From contig CAZOWW010000012.1 of assembly GCA_964583765.1 (NCBI GenBank), forward strand, positions 9,401 through 73,400: a DNA stretch of 64,000 nt, given 5' to 3'. The position numbers were made by a program, and so were the translations under genes. Shown here piece by piece: positions 16,744-25,467 of the stretch. Numbering within the stretch: the first letter of the stretch is position 1; every line of letters starts with the position of its first letter. The stretch is from CAZOWW01 sp964583765. Lineage in GTDB: Bacteria; Actinomycetota; Actinomycetes; Actinomycetales; Kineosporiaceae. The notes below the pieces were generated by a model. It did no database searches and had not been told where the DNA came from. It was given only the letters and a program-made list of their open reading frames with translations.

Positions 16744-17415
16744 TCAATGCCGGCAGGCAGCCCCGGCGGAGGCGAGCGCACGCAGTTCCCGCACCCGCCC
16801 ACCGGCATCCTCGGCGGAGTACACCGCGGAACCGGCCACGAACACATCCGCCCCGGCCTCGGCGCAGCGTCCGATCGTGCGGTCGTTGACCCCGCCGTCC
16901 ACCTGCACCCAGACGTCCAGATCGGCCGCGGAGATCGCCTCACGCACCCGCCGCACCTTGGGCAGACAGGACTCCAGGAACTCCTGGCCGCCGAAGCCGG
17001 GCTCCACGGTCATCACGAGCACCATGTCGAACTCGGGCAACAGGTCGAGGTACGTCTCCACGGGTGTGGCCGGCTTGAGCGCGAGTCCCGCGCGGGCCCC
17101 CAGCGCCCGCAGGGTGCGGGCGAGCCGCACGGGCGCGGCGACCGCCTCCGCGTGGAAGGTGACGCTGCCGGCACCGGCCTCCGCGTAACCCGGTGCCCAA
17201 CGATCCGGGTCATCGATCATCAGGTGGCAGTCCACCGGAACCGGCGACGCCTTCACGAGCGCCTCGACCACGGGCAGCCCCAGGGTCAGATTGGGCACGA
17301 AGTGGTTGTCCATCACGTCCACGTGCGCCCAGTCCGCCTCCGCGATGCGGGCGAGTTCCTGGGCCAATCGGGCGAAATCGGCGGCCAGGATGCTCGGGGA
17401 GATCTGGATACTCAC
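16744..17415 (-). CDS. rpe: Ribulose-phosphate 3-epimerase
   Basis: Interconverts ribulose 5-phosphate and xylulose 5-phosphate in the pentose phosphate pathway; ribulose 5-phosphate also feeds riboflavin synthesis. It is a 223-residue TIM barrel with conserved ISPSILAADF, DWAHVDVMDNHFVPN (metal ligands and catalytic Asp), DCHLMI, TVEPGFGGQ, VDGGV and VAGSAVYS. The GTG at 17415 gives the standard N-terminus. It sits 77 bp upstream of the riboswitch and is probably not controlled by it. Confidence 0.95.
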   Translation of the reverse strand: MSIQISPSILAADFARLAQELARIAEADWAHVDVMDNHFVPNLTLGLPVVEALVKASPVPVDCHLMIDDPDRWAPGYAEAGAGSVTFHAEAVAAPVRLARTLRALGARAGLALKPATPVETYLDLLPEFDMVLVMTVEPGFGGQEFLESCLPKVRRVREAISAADLDVWVQVDGGVNDRTIGRCAEAGADVFVAGSAVYSAEDAGGRVRELRALASAGAACRH

Positions 17416-17538
17416 GTGCGCCGAGCCTACCGAGGTGCGCGCGGGCCGCGATCCGGGCGTGTCGGGGCGTCTCGGGTGATGAGGGTCCGCCGAGGTGGCG
17501 GAGGTCAACTCTCACCCGGTGCAGCCCGATGATCAGGC

Positions 17539-18474
17539 ATGGTCCCTCGCGCCCAACTGCCGTTCGCCCGGTTCATGGGGTCCTCACCGCGCCGGCTCGT
17601 CGCCTGGTTCGCCGGCGCGGCAGTCCTCGGCACCCTCGTCGCCGCTCTGACCACCGCTGCCCAGGACATGGCGCGGCAACAGGTCCGCGCCATGGGGTTG
17701 GGGGACGGGTCGTTCTACAGCCTCTCCGAGCACGTCCTGGCCATGACGCTGATCGGGATACTGGCGGTGACCGCGTCGGTGTGGTTGTGGCAGACCGGGA
17801 GCTGGGGCGCGGGCCTGCTGGTCCTGGCCGGGGTGGCGGCCGGGCCGATGACCGTCGTGGCGGCGCCGATCAGCACTCGCCTGGTGGCCGACGGGAACCA
17901 GGACACCGTCGGGTGGTGGCATCTGGTGGTCGGCGGGGCGGTCGTGGCCGTCCTGGTGAGTTGGACCACCGCCGTCGTGCGCCTCTCGACCTCACGACCA
18001 CCGCGCCGGCCGTGGACCCTTTTCCGCCGTCCGGTCACCGTCGAGGTCGCACTGGTACTGGTGGCCGGATCGGCGGCCTGGACGTCCATGGGCCTGGCCC
18101 GATCGATCGGGGGCGAGAACCCCGGATTCCTCGTGATCCTGGGATGGGCCGCCCTCGCGGCCGGAGTCGCCCTGGGCATCTCCCGCGCCCGTTCCTGGCA
18201 GGCCCCCGTCGTCGCCTGGGGACTCGAGATCCTGATCATCCTGATGCTGCACCAGGCCTACGACCGCGACGGCGGCTGGCCGGGAGTGGCCGGCTGGGAA
18301 CTGAACGGCATGGAGAGCCCTGTGGTGTTCTCCCGTGAGGTCGTCCTGCCGCTCCTGTTCGCCCCTGCGCTCGGGGTCCTGCTCCGCTGGGGACGGAGCG
18401 CCACCTTGGCCGGGCGCCCCGGACCCGAGACTGCTCCCGGTCCAGCAGGTCCGAGCGGGTCGGGAGCCTGCTGA
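17539..18474 (+). CDS. Unrecognised polytopic membrane protein
   Basis: A 311-residue protein with about eight hydrophobic helices (near 20-42, 66-84, 91-110, 125-147, 167-182, 195-215, 222-240 and 268-284) and a Pro/Gly-rich C-terminal tail. The ATG at 17539 is the first good start. It is alone on the plus strand between two minus-strand operons, with a hairpin just downstream. I do not recognise a family and can see no catalytic motif. Composition matches its neighbours. Confidence 0.6.
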   Translation: MVPRAQLPFARFMGSSPRRLVAWFAGAAVLGTLVAALTTAAQDMARQQVRAMGLGDGSFYSLSEHVLAMTLIGILAVTASVWLWQTGSWGAGLLVLAGVAAGPMTVVAAPISTRLVADGNQDTVGWWHLVVGGAVVAVLVSWTTAVVRLSTSRPPRRPWTLFRRPVTVEVALVLVAGSAAWTSMGLARSIGGENPGFLVILGWAALAAGVALGISRARSWQAPVVAWGLEILIILMLHQAYDRDGGWPGVAGWELNGMESPVVFSREVVLPLLFAPALGVLLRWGRSATLAGRPGPETAPGPAGPSGSGAC

Positions 18475-18526
18475 ACCGGGCGTACACCACGCACCACGGT
18501 GCCGGTGATGACCTTGAATCCCTGAC

Positions 18527-18549
18527 CCCTTCGACGCGAGCGCGAAGGG
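18527..18549. terminator. Hairpin between convergent membrane-protein gene and rsmB
   Basis: CCCTTCG (18527-18533) pairs with CGAAGGG (18543-18549) around a 9-nt loop. It sits between two convergent genes and could end transcription from both sides; there is no U-tract. Confidence 0.5.
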
Positions 18550-18592
18550 ACGCCCGGTCGGCCGGGTCTCAGCGCTCGCCGTGCGCAGGACC

Positions 18593-20104
18593 TCAGCGCT
18601 CGCGGCGCAGCAGGGCCAGATACATGGCGTCCGTCCCGTGCCGGTGCGGCCACAGTTGGACGTCGGGCGAGGGCCCCAGGTCGTCCACGCGGTCCTGCGT
18701 GGCCCGGGCGACCAGGGGCACCGCATCCAGCCAGGTGACGTCGTCCCGGCCCCGCAGGGCGTCCTGCACCGCGGTCCGGGTCTCCACCGGATGCGGCGAG
18801 CAGGTCACGTAGGCCACCACGCCGCCCGGCCGCACCGCGGTCAGGGCGCTCACCAGCAGCGACCGCTGGAGCGGCGAGAGCTCGGCGAGGTCACCGGGCC
18901 GCCGGCGCCACCGAGCCTCGGGCCGACGGCGCAGGGCGCCCAGGCCGGTGCACGGGGCGTCGACGAGCACCCGGTCGTAGTGGTCGGGCTCCTGCACGCA
19001 GAGCTCCCTGCCGTCGGCACATCGCACGTCGACGAGGTCGGGGGCCCGGCGCAGCACGCCGGACAGCGACGAGTGCACCAGCCGTACCCGGTGCGGCACC
19101 GGCTCGCAGGCGACCAGCCGGGCGTCCGACGGCACGAGCCCCAGGGCCTGCCGCTGGGCCAGGGTCGCGCCGAGCAGGGCGGCCTTGCCGCCGGGACCGG
19201 CGCACAGGTCCAACCAGCGACCGGCGTCGGGCCCCACGGTGTCCGCGAGGGTGAACGCGGTCGTCACGAGCTGGCTGCCCTCGTCCTGTACCCGGGCCCG
19301 GGCCTGGCGTACCGCCTCCATGGCGGACACCGCCCCGGTCACCCGCACCGCCCGGGCGGACAACCGGCCCGGGGTGGCTCCCCGCCCGAGCAGCTCATCC
19401 GGCTCGCACAGTCCGGGGAGCGCGACCAGACTCACCGGGGCCGCCTCGTTGTCCGCGGCCAGCAGGTCGGGCAGCTCAGCGGTCGGCCGCCCGGCGAAGC
19501 CCAGCGCGTCCCGCAAGGCGCGCACGATCCACACCGGGTGCGAGGTGACCACCGACAGGTACCCGTCGGGGTTCTGGCCCTGGTCCGGGGCGACCTCGGT
19601 GAGCCAGGCGCCCAGGTCCCGGGCCACGACCCGCCGGAGCACGGCGTTGGCCAGGGACGAGGCCCCGGCGCCGATCTCGCCCCGCACCAGGTCCACGGTG
19701 GCCGCGACCGCGGCGTGCGCCGGCACCCGCATGGCCAGAGCCTGGTGACAGCCCACGCGGAGCGCGTCCAGCAGCGGAGCGTCCAGGTCGGCGAGGGGCC
19801 GGTCCACGCACCGGGTCAGGATCGCGTCGTACCGGCCCTGTCCCCGGAGCACGCCGTAGCACAGCTCGGTGGCGAAGGCGGCGTCCCGGCCGGAGAGCCC
19901 GGCCTCGGTCAGCGCCGACGGCAGCACCAGGTTCGCGTACGCGTCCCGCTCGGACACCGCACGCACGGTGCGCCAGGCGACCAGGCGCGCGGGGTCGGTC
20001 CGGGCACGGGCCACCGATCGCGGCGGCCCGCTCGCGCCACGGTGACTGCCCTGGCCGCGTCCCGCTGCCGGCCCCCCCTGCCCGGACGAGGTCCCCTGGC
20101 TCAC
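18593..20104 (-). CDS. rsmB: 16S rRNA (cytosine(967)-C(5))-methyltransferase RsmB
   Basis: SAM-dependent RNA m5C methyltransferase. The product is 503 residues: a Gly/Arg/Ser-rich N-terminal tail (1-35), a NusB-like RNA-binding helical domain (about 36-180) and a Rossmann methyltransferase domain. Visible motifs are the SAM loop LDLCAGPGGKAALLGA, the DAPCTGLGALRRRPEARW motif IV, and the catalytic cysteine in VTCSPHP. The GTG start overlaps the fmt stop (GTGA). The last codons (GAGCGCTGAG) are repeated 24 bp downstream. Confidence 0.93.
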   Translation of the reverse strand: MSQGTSSGQGGPAAGRGQGSHRGASGPPRSVARARTDPARLVAWRTVRAVSERDAYANLVLPSALTEAGLSGRDAAFATELCYGVLRGQGRYDAILTRCVDRPLADLDAPLLDALRVGCHQALAMRVPAHAAVAATVDLVRGEIGAGASSLANAVLRRVVARDLGAWLTEVAPDQGQNPDGYLSVVTSHPVWIVRALRDALGFAGRPTAELPDLLAADNEAAPVSLVALPGLCEPDELLGRGATPGRLSARAVRVTGAVSAMEAVRQARARVQDEGSQLVTTAFTLADTVGPDAGRWLDLCAGPGGKAALLGATLAQRQALGLVPSDARLVACEPVPHRVRLVHSSLSGVLRRAPDLVDVRCADGRELCVQEPDHYDRVLVDAPCTGLGALRRRPEARWRRRPGDLAELSPLQRSLLVSALTAVRPGGVVAYVTCSPHPVETRTAVQDALRGRDDVTWLDAVPLVARATQDRVDDLGPSPDVQLWPHRHGTDAMYLALLRRER

Positions 20105-21039
20105 GCGAGGACCTCTCCGGCCTCGGGGCGCGTGCCCCGGGCCCAGTCCGCCGCGGGCATCGCCCGCTTGCCGGGGGCCTGCACCTCACCCAGCACGACG
20201 GGCACGGTGCCGGTGCCGGCGAGCACCCGTCCACGCTCCACGAGCAACTCCCCCGGCCCCAACGTCACGTCTGTCGTCCCCTCGGTCGGTAGCGGCCGCA
20301 CGGGCCCCAGTTTCACCCGGTCGCCGCGCCAACTGCACCAGGCACCCGGGGCCGGGGTACATGCCCGGATCCGCCGGTCCACGACGAAGGCGGAAGCGGC
20401 CCAGTCCACGCGCGCGTCCTGGGTCGTGATCTTCGGGGCGAGGCTGACGCCTGCCGCGTCCTGCGGCTGCGGGCACAGGGTGCCGGTCTCGATCCCGTCG
20501 AGGGTGGCGAGGAGGAGCTCCGCGCCAGCCTGGGCGAGCCGGCCGAGCAGGTCCCCGGAGGTGTCCCGGGGCCGCACGCTCTCGGTGAGCACCCCGTAGA
20601 CCGGGCCCGCGTCGAGTTCCTCCACGATCCGGAAGGTCGTCGCCCCGCTCACCTCGTCGCCGGCCAGGACCGCGTGCTGCACCGGCGCGGCCCCGCGCCA
20701 GGCCGGCAGGAGCGAGAAGTGCAGGTTCACCCATCCGTACCGGGGGATCCCGAGTGCGGCCGTGGGCAGGAGGGCGCCGTAGGCGACCACCGGGCAGCAG
20801 TCCGGCGCCAGCTCCGCCAGGGCGGCGAGGAACTCGGGGTCACCGGCCCGGCGGGGCGTGAGCACGGGCACCCCGTGCTCGTCGGCCCACCGGCCCACCG
20901 GCGACCGGAGGGATCCCCTGCCCCGGCCCGCGGGGGCGTCCGGGCGGGTGACCACGGCCGCCAGGGTGTGCGGGGACGCCGCGAGACGTTCCAGGGACGG
21001 CAGCGCCACCTCGGGCGTGCCGGCGAAGGCGAGCCTCAT
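20101..21039 (-). CDS. fmt: Methionyl-tRNA formyltransferase
   Basis: Formylates the initiator Met-tRNA using 10-formyl-tetrahydrofolate. The product is 312 residues. Motifs: FAGTPEVALPSLERL, the catalytic-region NLHFSLLPAWRGAAPVQ (formyl-donor SLLP loop), and a C-terminal OB-like tRNA-binding domain from about residue 205. It lies 40 bp downstream of def and is coupled to rsmB. The grouping with def matches their linked roles at both ends of the formyl cycle. Confidence 0.95.
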   Translation of the reverse strand: MRLAFAGTPEVALPSLERLAASPHTLAAVVTRPDAPAGRGRGSLRSPVGRWADEHGVPVLTPRRAGDPEFLAALAELAPDCCPVVAYGALLPTAALGIPRYGWVNLHFSLLPAWRGAAPVQHAVLAGDEVSGATTFRIVEELDAGPVYGVLTESVRPRDTSGDLLGRLAQAGAELLLATLDGIETGTLCPQPQDAAGVSLAPKITTQDARVDWAASAFVVDRRIRACTPAPGAWCSWRGDRVKLGPVRPLPTEGTTDVTLGPGELLVERGRVLAGTGTVPVVLGEVQAPGKRAMPAADWARGTRPEAGEVLA

Positions 21040-21079
21040 GCGGGCGTGACCCCCACCCCGGACAGCCGGGCCGTCATCG

Positions 21080-21625
21080 TCATCGGCCCGTGCCGAACGT
21101 CGGGTGCGGGCTCACCCTGACCACGGGAACGCTCTGGCCGGTCCACTCCGCCTCACGGATCGCCTTGAGCGCGAGCTTGCGCTGCGCCCGGTCCATGCGG
21201 TCGATGAAGAGGATGCCGTCCAGGTGGTCGGTCTCGTGCTGCAGGGCCCGGGCCAGGTACTCGGTGCCGTCGATGGTCACCGGCTCCCCGTGCATGTTCC
21301 AGCCCTTGGCCACCGTGCGCAGGGCCCGGGGAGTCTCGAAGGACAACCCGGGGAAGGACAGGCAGCCCTCCTCGCCGTCCTGCAGTTCCTCGGAGAGGTC
21401 CAGGCTTGGGTTGATCAGGTGCCCCAGCTCGCCGTCGACGTGGTAGGTGAAGACCCGCAGGCCCACCCCGATCTGCGGCGCGGCGAGACCCGCACCGGGG
21501 GCGTCGAGCATCGTGTCCTGCAGGTCCTTGACCAGGGTGCGCAGTTCCTTGTCGAAGTCCACCACAGGCTGGGCCGGCGTGCGCAGCACAGGATCACCGA
21601 ACAACCGGATCGGCTGGATTGCCAC
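21080..21625 (-). CDS. def: Peptide deformylase
   Basis: Removes the N-formyl group from nascent proteins. It is a 181-residue metalloenzyme with all three family motifs: GAGLAAPQIG (residues about 44-53), EEGCLSFPG (metal-binding Cys) and QHETDHLDG (HExxH ligands and catalytic Glu). The C-terminal tail (VPVVRVSPHPTFGTGR) is short. It is followed by fmt, with priA upstream; the 204 bp between priA and def probably contain a promoter. Confidence 0.96.
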   Translation of the reverse strand: MAIQPIRLFGDPVLRTPAQPVVDFDKELRTLVKDLQDTMLDAPGAGLAAPQIGVGLRVFTYHVDGELGHLINPSLDLSEELQDGEEGCLSFPGLSFETPRALRTVAKGWNMHGEPVTIDGTEYLARALQHETDHLDGILFIDRMDRAQRKLALKAIREAEWTGQSVPVVRVSPHPTFGTGR

Positions 21626-21829
21626 GGGACTCCTTCATGGTCTGGGAGGCTGCCCGGGCCACGGCCCGCAGCCGTCGTCGGGCCCGCGGGGATCCCGGCG
21701 AGCGCCGGGCCGCCCGGCCGGAGCCCAGTCTAGATCCGACGCCCGCCCGCAGCCGTCCGGACCGTCCCGTACCCGCACCCACCAGCGCCTCGGAGCAGGA
21801 CCCACCGGCGCCTCACGCCCGGCCCGCGG

Positions 21830-24037
21830 TCAGCCCAGGTCGAGCGGATCCATCCGCACCCGCACCAGTCCGGGACGCCGTCTCGCGCTGCGCGCCGCGG
21901 CGGCCTCGTGCAGCGCCGCCGCGAGAGGGCCGGCCTGCTCGCGGCGCGCACGCAGCACGTAGCGCACCGTTCCGAGATCACCGGCCGCGCCTCCCGCACC
22001 CCTGTTCGCGCTCCCGCGCGTCGACGGACCGCCGTCCCCCGGCACCTCGTCGACCGGGATCGGCCCCAAGGTCTGGGTGCCGGGCGGCAGCGTGGCGCCG
22101 GCCAGGAACTCGGCGACCGGTTCGGGCTCGCCGGTGACGCTCGCGGCGGCCACGCACGGCGGAAGGCCCAGTTCCTGGCGCTCGGACAGTTCACGCTCCG
22201 CGAACCCGACCGGGTCACCCCGCACGAGCGCCTGCACGGCGGGCGCCTCGGGATCGGCACACAGCACGACGAGGCCCCCGGCCTCGGCCGGGCGGACCAG
22301 GGCCGCGGCGGCCGCCCACCGGCGCAACGCCTCCTCCCCCGCCCGCAGGTCCGCCCGGGCGAGGAGGGTGTCGCCGTCGAGCAGCACGGCCGCCGCATAG
22401 CCGTCCTCCGGGACGGGCTCCACGCCGGGTGTGGCCACGACGAGGGTGCCCACCCCGCCGACGGACGCCGGCATCCGACCGGGTCGGGACACGACGAGCG
22501 AGGCCCCGGCGAAACTGCGGGCCAGTTCCTGCGCGGTGCGCTCGACCCCCACGGTCCGCGCCCGCAGCCGGTGCCCGCCGCAGCGCGGGCAGGTCCAGAC
22601 CGGCCAGGGCCGGGCGCACCACCCGCACACGGTCACCGGCACCCCTGGACGCGCTCCGGGCGGCTCGTCGGCGACCCCCTCCACCGACAAGGGGTGCGGT
22701 CGGTCGACCGCCTTCAACGGCCCGTGACAGGCCGGACAGCGCGCGGGGGCGCGGCACGTCCCGCAGCCGAGGGACGGCAGGTACCCGGCGCGCGGCACCT
22801 GCACGAGCACCGTCCCCTGCCGGAGCCCCTGCTGCACCGCACGCCAGGCGATCGTGGGAATCCGGGCGGCCGCGGCCTGGGGGTCGCCCCCCTCCCCGGC
22901 CGATCCGGCCACGCACACCCGCGGCCACCGGTGCCGGCGGTCGCCCCGCGTGCCCTCGATCCCGTGGGCCAGTCCGTCGCGCACCAGGGCCTGCGCGGCG
23001 ACCGTGCGGGACCACCCGCCGATCAGGACCGCGGCGCCACCGCGGCGGGCGCGCTCCAACAGCACCTCCCGCACGTGCGGGTAGGGCGCCCGGGGCTCGG
23101 CGTGCTGGTCGTCCCCGTCGTCCCAGACGGCGACCAGTCCCGGGTCATGGACGGGTGCGAAGGCGGCGGCACGGGTGCCCACCGCCACCCGCACCGCACC
23201 CCGACGCAGGGCGAGGAAGGCGGCGTACCGCGCGGCAGGACCGAGATCGGCCTCGAGGCGGGCGTGCTGCCCGGGACCGAGCACGGCCACGAGCGCGGAC
23301 TCGACGGCGTCGACGTCCCGCCGGTCCGGCAGCACCAGGACGGCACCCCGACCCGACGCCACCGCGGTGGCGGCCGCGACGGCCAGCGCGCGGGCCCAGT
23401 CGGTGCCCGGCAGCGCCGTCCACACGGCCCAGGGCCCCTGACCGGCGGCGACGCGGGCGAGGAACGCCGGCGCCGCCTGGTAGCGGGTCCACGGGTTCGC
23501 GTCCGGGTCCGGCAGCCGCACGGCGGCGTCCACCGTGGGCGCGGTGGGCGGGGGTGAGGCCGTGGGCGCGGGCGCGACGGAGATCGCGGTGGGCTGCTTC
23601 TCCGTGGCCGCGTGCCGGGGCGGCACGGCCAGGCGCAGCACATCCCCCATCGTGCCCGCACAGCGATCGGCGACGGCGCGTGCCAGGGCGGCGATCTCCG
23701 GGCTGAGCACGGGTTCCGGGGAGACGACGCGCCGCAGCCGTGCCAGGGTGCCGTCGAAGTCGCTGGACCCGGCGCGCTCCAGCACGAAGCCGTCCACGTC
23801 CCGCCCGGCGAACCGCACGCGCACCCGCACCCCGGGCAGGGCCACGGACGCCAGGGACTCCGGGACCGCGTAGTCGAAGACACGATCGAGGTGGGGCAGC
23901 GACCCCTCCAGGACCACCCGCGCCACCGGGTCGTGCGCCGCGAGCGGGGGCGGGGGGGCGGCCGCCGCCGCACGCCGCGAGGGGGCACCGAGCAGGGACA
24001 GCTGGCCGTCCTCGGGAGCCGGATCACCGCGGGCCAT
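21830..24037 (-). CDS. priA: PriA-like primosomal protein N' with lost ATPase motifs
   Basis: Replication-restart protein family, 735 residues. The N-terminal 3' DNA-binding domain (about 35-130) and the zinc-binding cysteines (CGTCRAPARCPACHG, VCGWCARPW, TCPRCGGH) are clear. The helicase motifs are not. Where PriA should have a GSGKT Walker A there is WTALPGTDWARA; the DEEH box is replaced by WDDGDDQH; and the SAT motif by IGGWSRT. It is therefore probably inactive as an ATPase, a feature shared by other actinobacterial PriA annotations. A Pro/Thr/Ala-rich linker lies near residues 150-175. The ATG at 24037 follows the metK terminator hairpin. Confidence 0.88.
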   Translation of the reverse strand: MARGDPAPEDGQLSLLGAPSRRAAAAAPPPPLAAHDPVARVVLEGSLPHLDRVFDYAVPESLASVALPGVRVRVRFAGRDVDGFVLERAGSSDFDGTLARLRRVVSPEPVLSPEIAALARAVADRCAGTMGDVLRLAVPPRHAATEKQPTAISVAPAPTASPPPTAPTVDAAVRLPDPDANPWTRYQAAPAFLARVAAGQGPWAVWTALPGTDWARALAVAAATAVASGRGAVLVLPDRRDVDAVESALVAVLGPGQHARLEADLGPAARYAAFLALRRGAVRVAVGTRAAAFAPVHDPGLVAVWDDGDDQHAEPRAPYPHVREVLLERARRGGAAVLIGGWSRTVAAQALVRDGLAHGIEGTRGDRRHRWPRVCVAGSAGEGGDPQAAAARIPTIAWRAVQQGLRQGTVLVQVPRAGYLPSLGCGTCRAPARCPACHGPLKAVDRPHPLSVEGVADEPPGARPGVPVTVCGWCARPWPVWTCPRCGGHRLRARTVGVERTAQELARSFAGASLVVSRPGRMPASVGGVGTLVVATPGVEPVPEDGYAAAVLLDGDTLLARADLRAGEEALRRWAAAAALVRPAEAGGLVVLCADPEAPAVQALVRGDPVGFAERELSERQELGLPPCVAAASVTGEPEPVAEFLAGATLPPGTQTLGPIPVDEVPGDGGPSTRGSANRGAGGAAGDLGTVRYVLRARREQAGPLAAALHEAAAARSARRRPGLVRVRMDPLDLG

Positions 24038-24064
24038 GCGTCAGCCTACGTCCGGACGCCGACA

Positions 24065-24102
24065 GCGCCGGGGGACCCGCACGTGCACGGGTCCCCCGGC
24101 GC
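24065..24102 (-). terminator. Long perfect hairpin after metK
   Basis: GCGCCGGGGGACCCG (24065-24079) pairs with CGGGTCCCCCGGCGC (24088-24102), a perfect 15-bp stem with an 8-nt loop. It lies 62 bp beyond the metK stop and 28 bp before the priA start. No U-tract follows. It is the likely metK terminator. Confidence 0.75.
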
Positions 24103-24163
24103 CTGCCCCGGTGGACCGGGGCACGATCTCGGTCGTCAGTGGTTCGACCTGGTCGGACAGAAC

Positions 24164-25354
24164 TCAGCCGACCGCCGCGCGCAACGCCTCGACGCGGTCG
24201 GTGCGCTCCCAGGTGAACTCGGGCAGCTCCCGGCCGAAGTGCCCGTAGGCGGCCGTCTTCTGGTAGATCGGGCGGAGCAGGTCGAGGTCGCGGATGATCG
24301 CGGCCGGACGCAGGTCGAAGACCTCGCGGATCGCGCCCAGGATGCGCTCGACCGGAACGGTCTCGGTACCGAAGGTCTCCAGGTACAGCCCCACCGGCTG
24401 GGCCTTGCCGATGGCGTACGCCACCTGGATCTCGGCCTGGCTGGCCAGCCCCGCCGCCACCACGTTCTTCGCCACCCAGCGGGTGGCGTAGGCCGCGGAC
24501 CGGTCCACCTTCGAGGGGTCCTTGCCCGAGAATGCGCCACCGCCGTGCCGGGCGAAGCCGCCGTAGCTGTCGACGATGATCTTCCGTCCGGTCAGGCCCG
24601 CGTCACCCTGGGGGCCACCCACCTCGAACCGCCCGGTCGGGTTCACCAGGAGCCGGTACGACGAGGTGTCGATGTCCACCGCGTCCACGATCGGCTTGAC
24701 CACATGGTCGGCGATGTCGGGGATGAGCAGGTTCTCCAGGGAGACGTCGCCGGCGTGCTGACTCGAGACCACGACCGTGTCCAGACGCACCGCCCGCGTG
24801 CCCTCGTAGGCGATGGTCACCTGCGTCTTGCCGTCCGGACGCAGGTAGGGCAGGTCGCCGGCGCGCCGGACCTCGGTGAGGCGCTCGGCGAGCCGGTGCG
24901 CCAGCCAGATCGGCAGCGGCATGAGCTGCGGCGTGTCGTCGTTGGCATACCCGAACATCAGGCCCTGGTCACCGGCGCCCTGCAGGTCCAGGGGGTCGGT
25001 ACCGGACTCGACCCGGCTCTCGTAGGCGTTGTTCACGCCCTGCGCGATGTCCGGGGACTGCCGACCGATCGAGACCTCGACCCCGCAGGTCCGCCCGTCG
25101 AAACCCTTCACGGACGAGTCGTAGCCGATGTCCAGGATCGTCCGCCGGACGATCTCCGGCAGGTCCACCTGTGCGGTCGTGGTCACCTCGCCGGCCAAGT
25201 GCACCAGGCCGGTCGTCACCAACGTCTCCACCGCCACCCGGCTGCGGGGGTCCTGGGCGAAGAAGGCATCGAGCACGGCGTCGCTGATCTGGTCACAGAT
25301 CTTGTCGGGGTGGCCCTCGGTGACCGATTCCGAGGTGAACAAGCGGTGGCTCAC
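24164..25354 (-). CDS. metK: S-adenosylmethionine synthetase
   Basis: Makes SAM from methionine and ATP. The product is 396 residues. Visible motifs are the ATP-site RLFTSESVTEGHPDKICDQI, the GAGDQGLMFGYA hexapeptide region, the P-loop-like GGGAFSGKDPSKVDRS, and GRKIIVDSYGG. The GTG at 25354 (VSHRLFTSE) matches the family N-terminus and follows GGGAG; a longer start at 25369 or 25381 is possible. Hairpins on both sides suggest it is transcribed alone. No SAM riboswitch was found upstream. Confidence 0.96.
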   Translation of the reverse strand: MSHRLFTSESVTEGHPDKICDQISDAVLDAFFAQDPRSRVAVETLVTTGLVHLAGEVTTTAQVDLPEIVRRTILDIGYDSSVKGFDGRTCGVEVSIGRQSPDIAQGVNNAYESRVESGTDPLDLQGAGDQGLMFGYANDDTPQLMPLPIWLAHRLAERLTEVRRAGDLPYLRPDGKTQVTIAYEGTRAVRLDTVVVSSQHAGDVSLENLLIPDIADHVVKPIVDAVDIDTSSYRLLVNPTGRFEVGGPQGDAGLTGRKIIVDSYGGFARHGGGAFSGKDPSKVDRSAAYATRWVAKNVVAAGLASQAEIQVAYAIGKAQPVGLYLETFGTETVPVERILGAIREVFDLRPAAIIRDLDLLRPIYQKTAAYGHFGRELPEFTWERTDRVEALRAAVG

Positions 25355-25428
25355 GGCACTCCCATCGGATACGCGCCCCACGGCCCTCGCCGGGACGATG
25401 AACTTCGATCGGTTCAGTCCAGTTCTAT

Positions 25429-25467
25429 CAAGAACCGGGCCCGTCGTCAGACGGGGTCCGGTTCTTG
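25429..25467 (-). terminator. Long hairpin over the coaBC stop codon
   Basis: CAAGAACCGG (25429-25438) pairs with CCGGTTCTTG (25458-25467), and inside it CCCGTC pairs with GACGGG around a GTCA loop. The composite stem has about 16 bp. The coaBC TGA is inside the structure. It is the likely coaBC terminator, insulating metK. Confidence 0.7.

Noticed and set aside
25355..25446. SAM riboswitch upstream of metK
   Set aside because: The 92 bp between the coaBC stop and metK show only the coaBC hairpin and none of the conserved SAM-I, SAM-II or SAM-IV core sequences.
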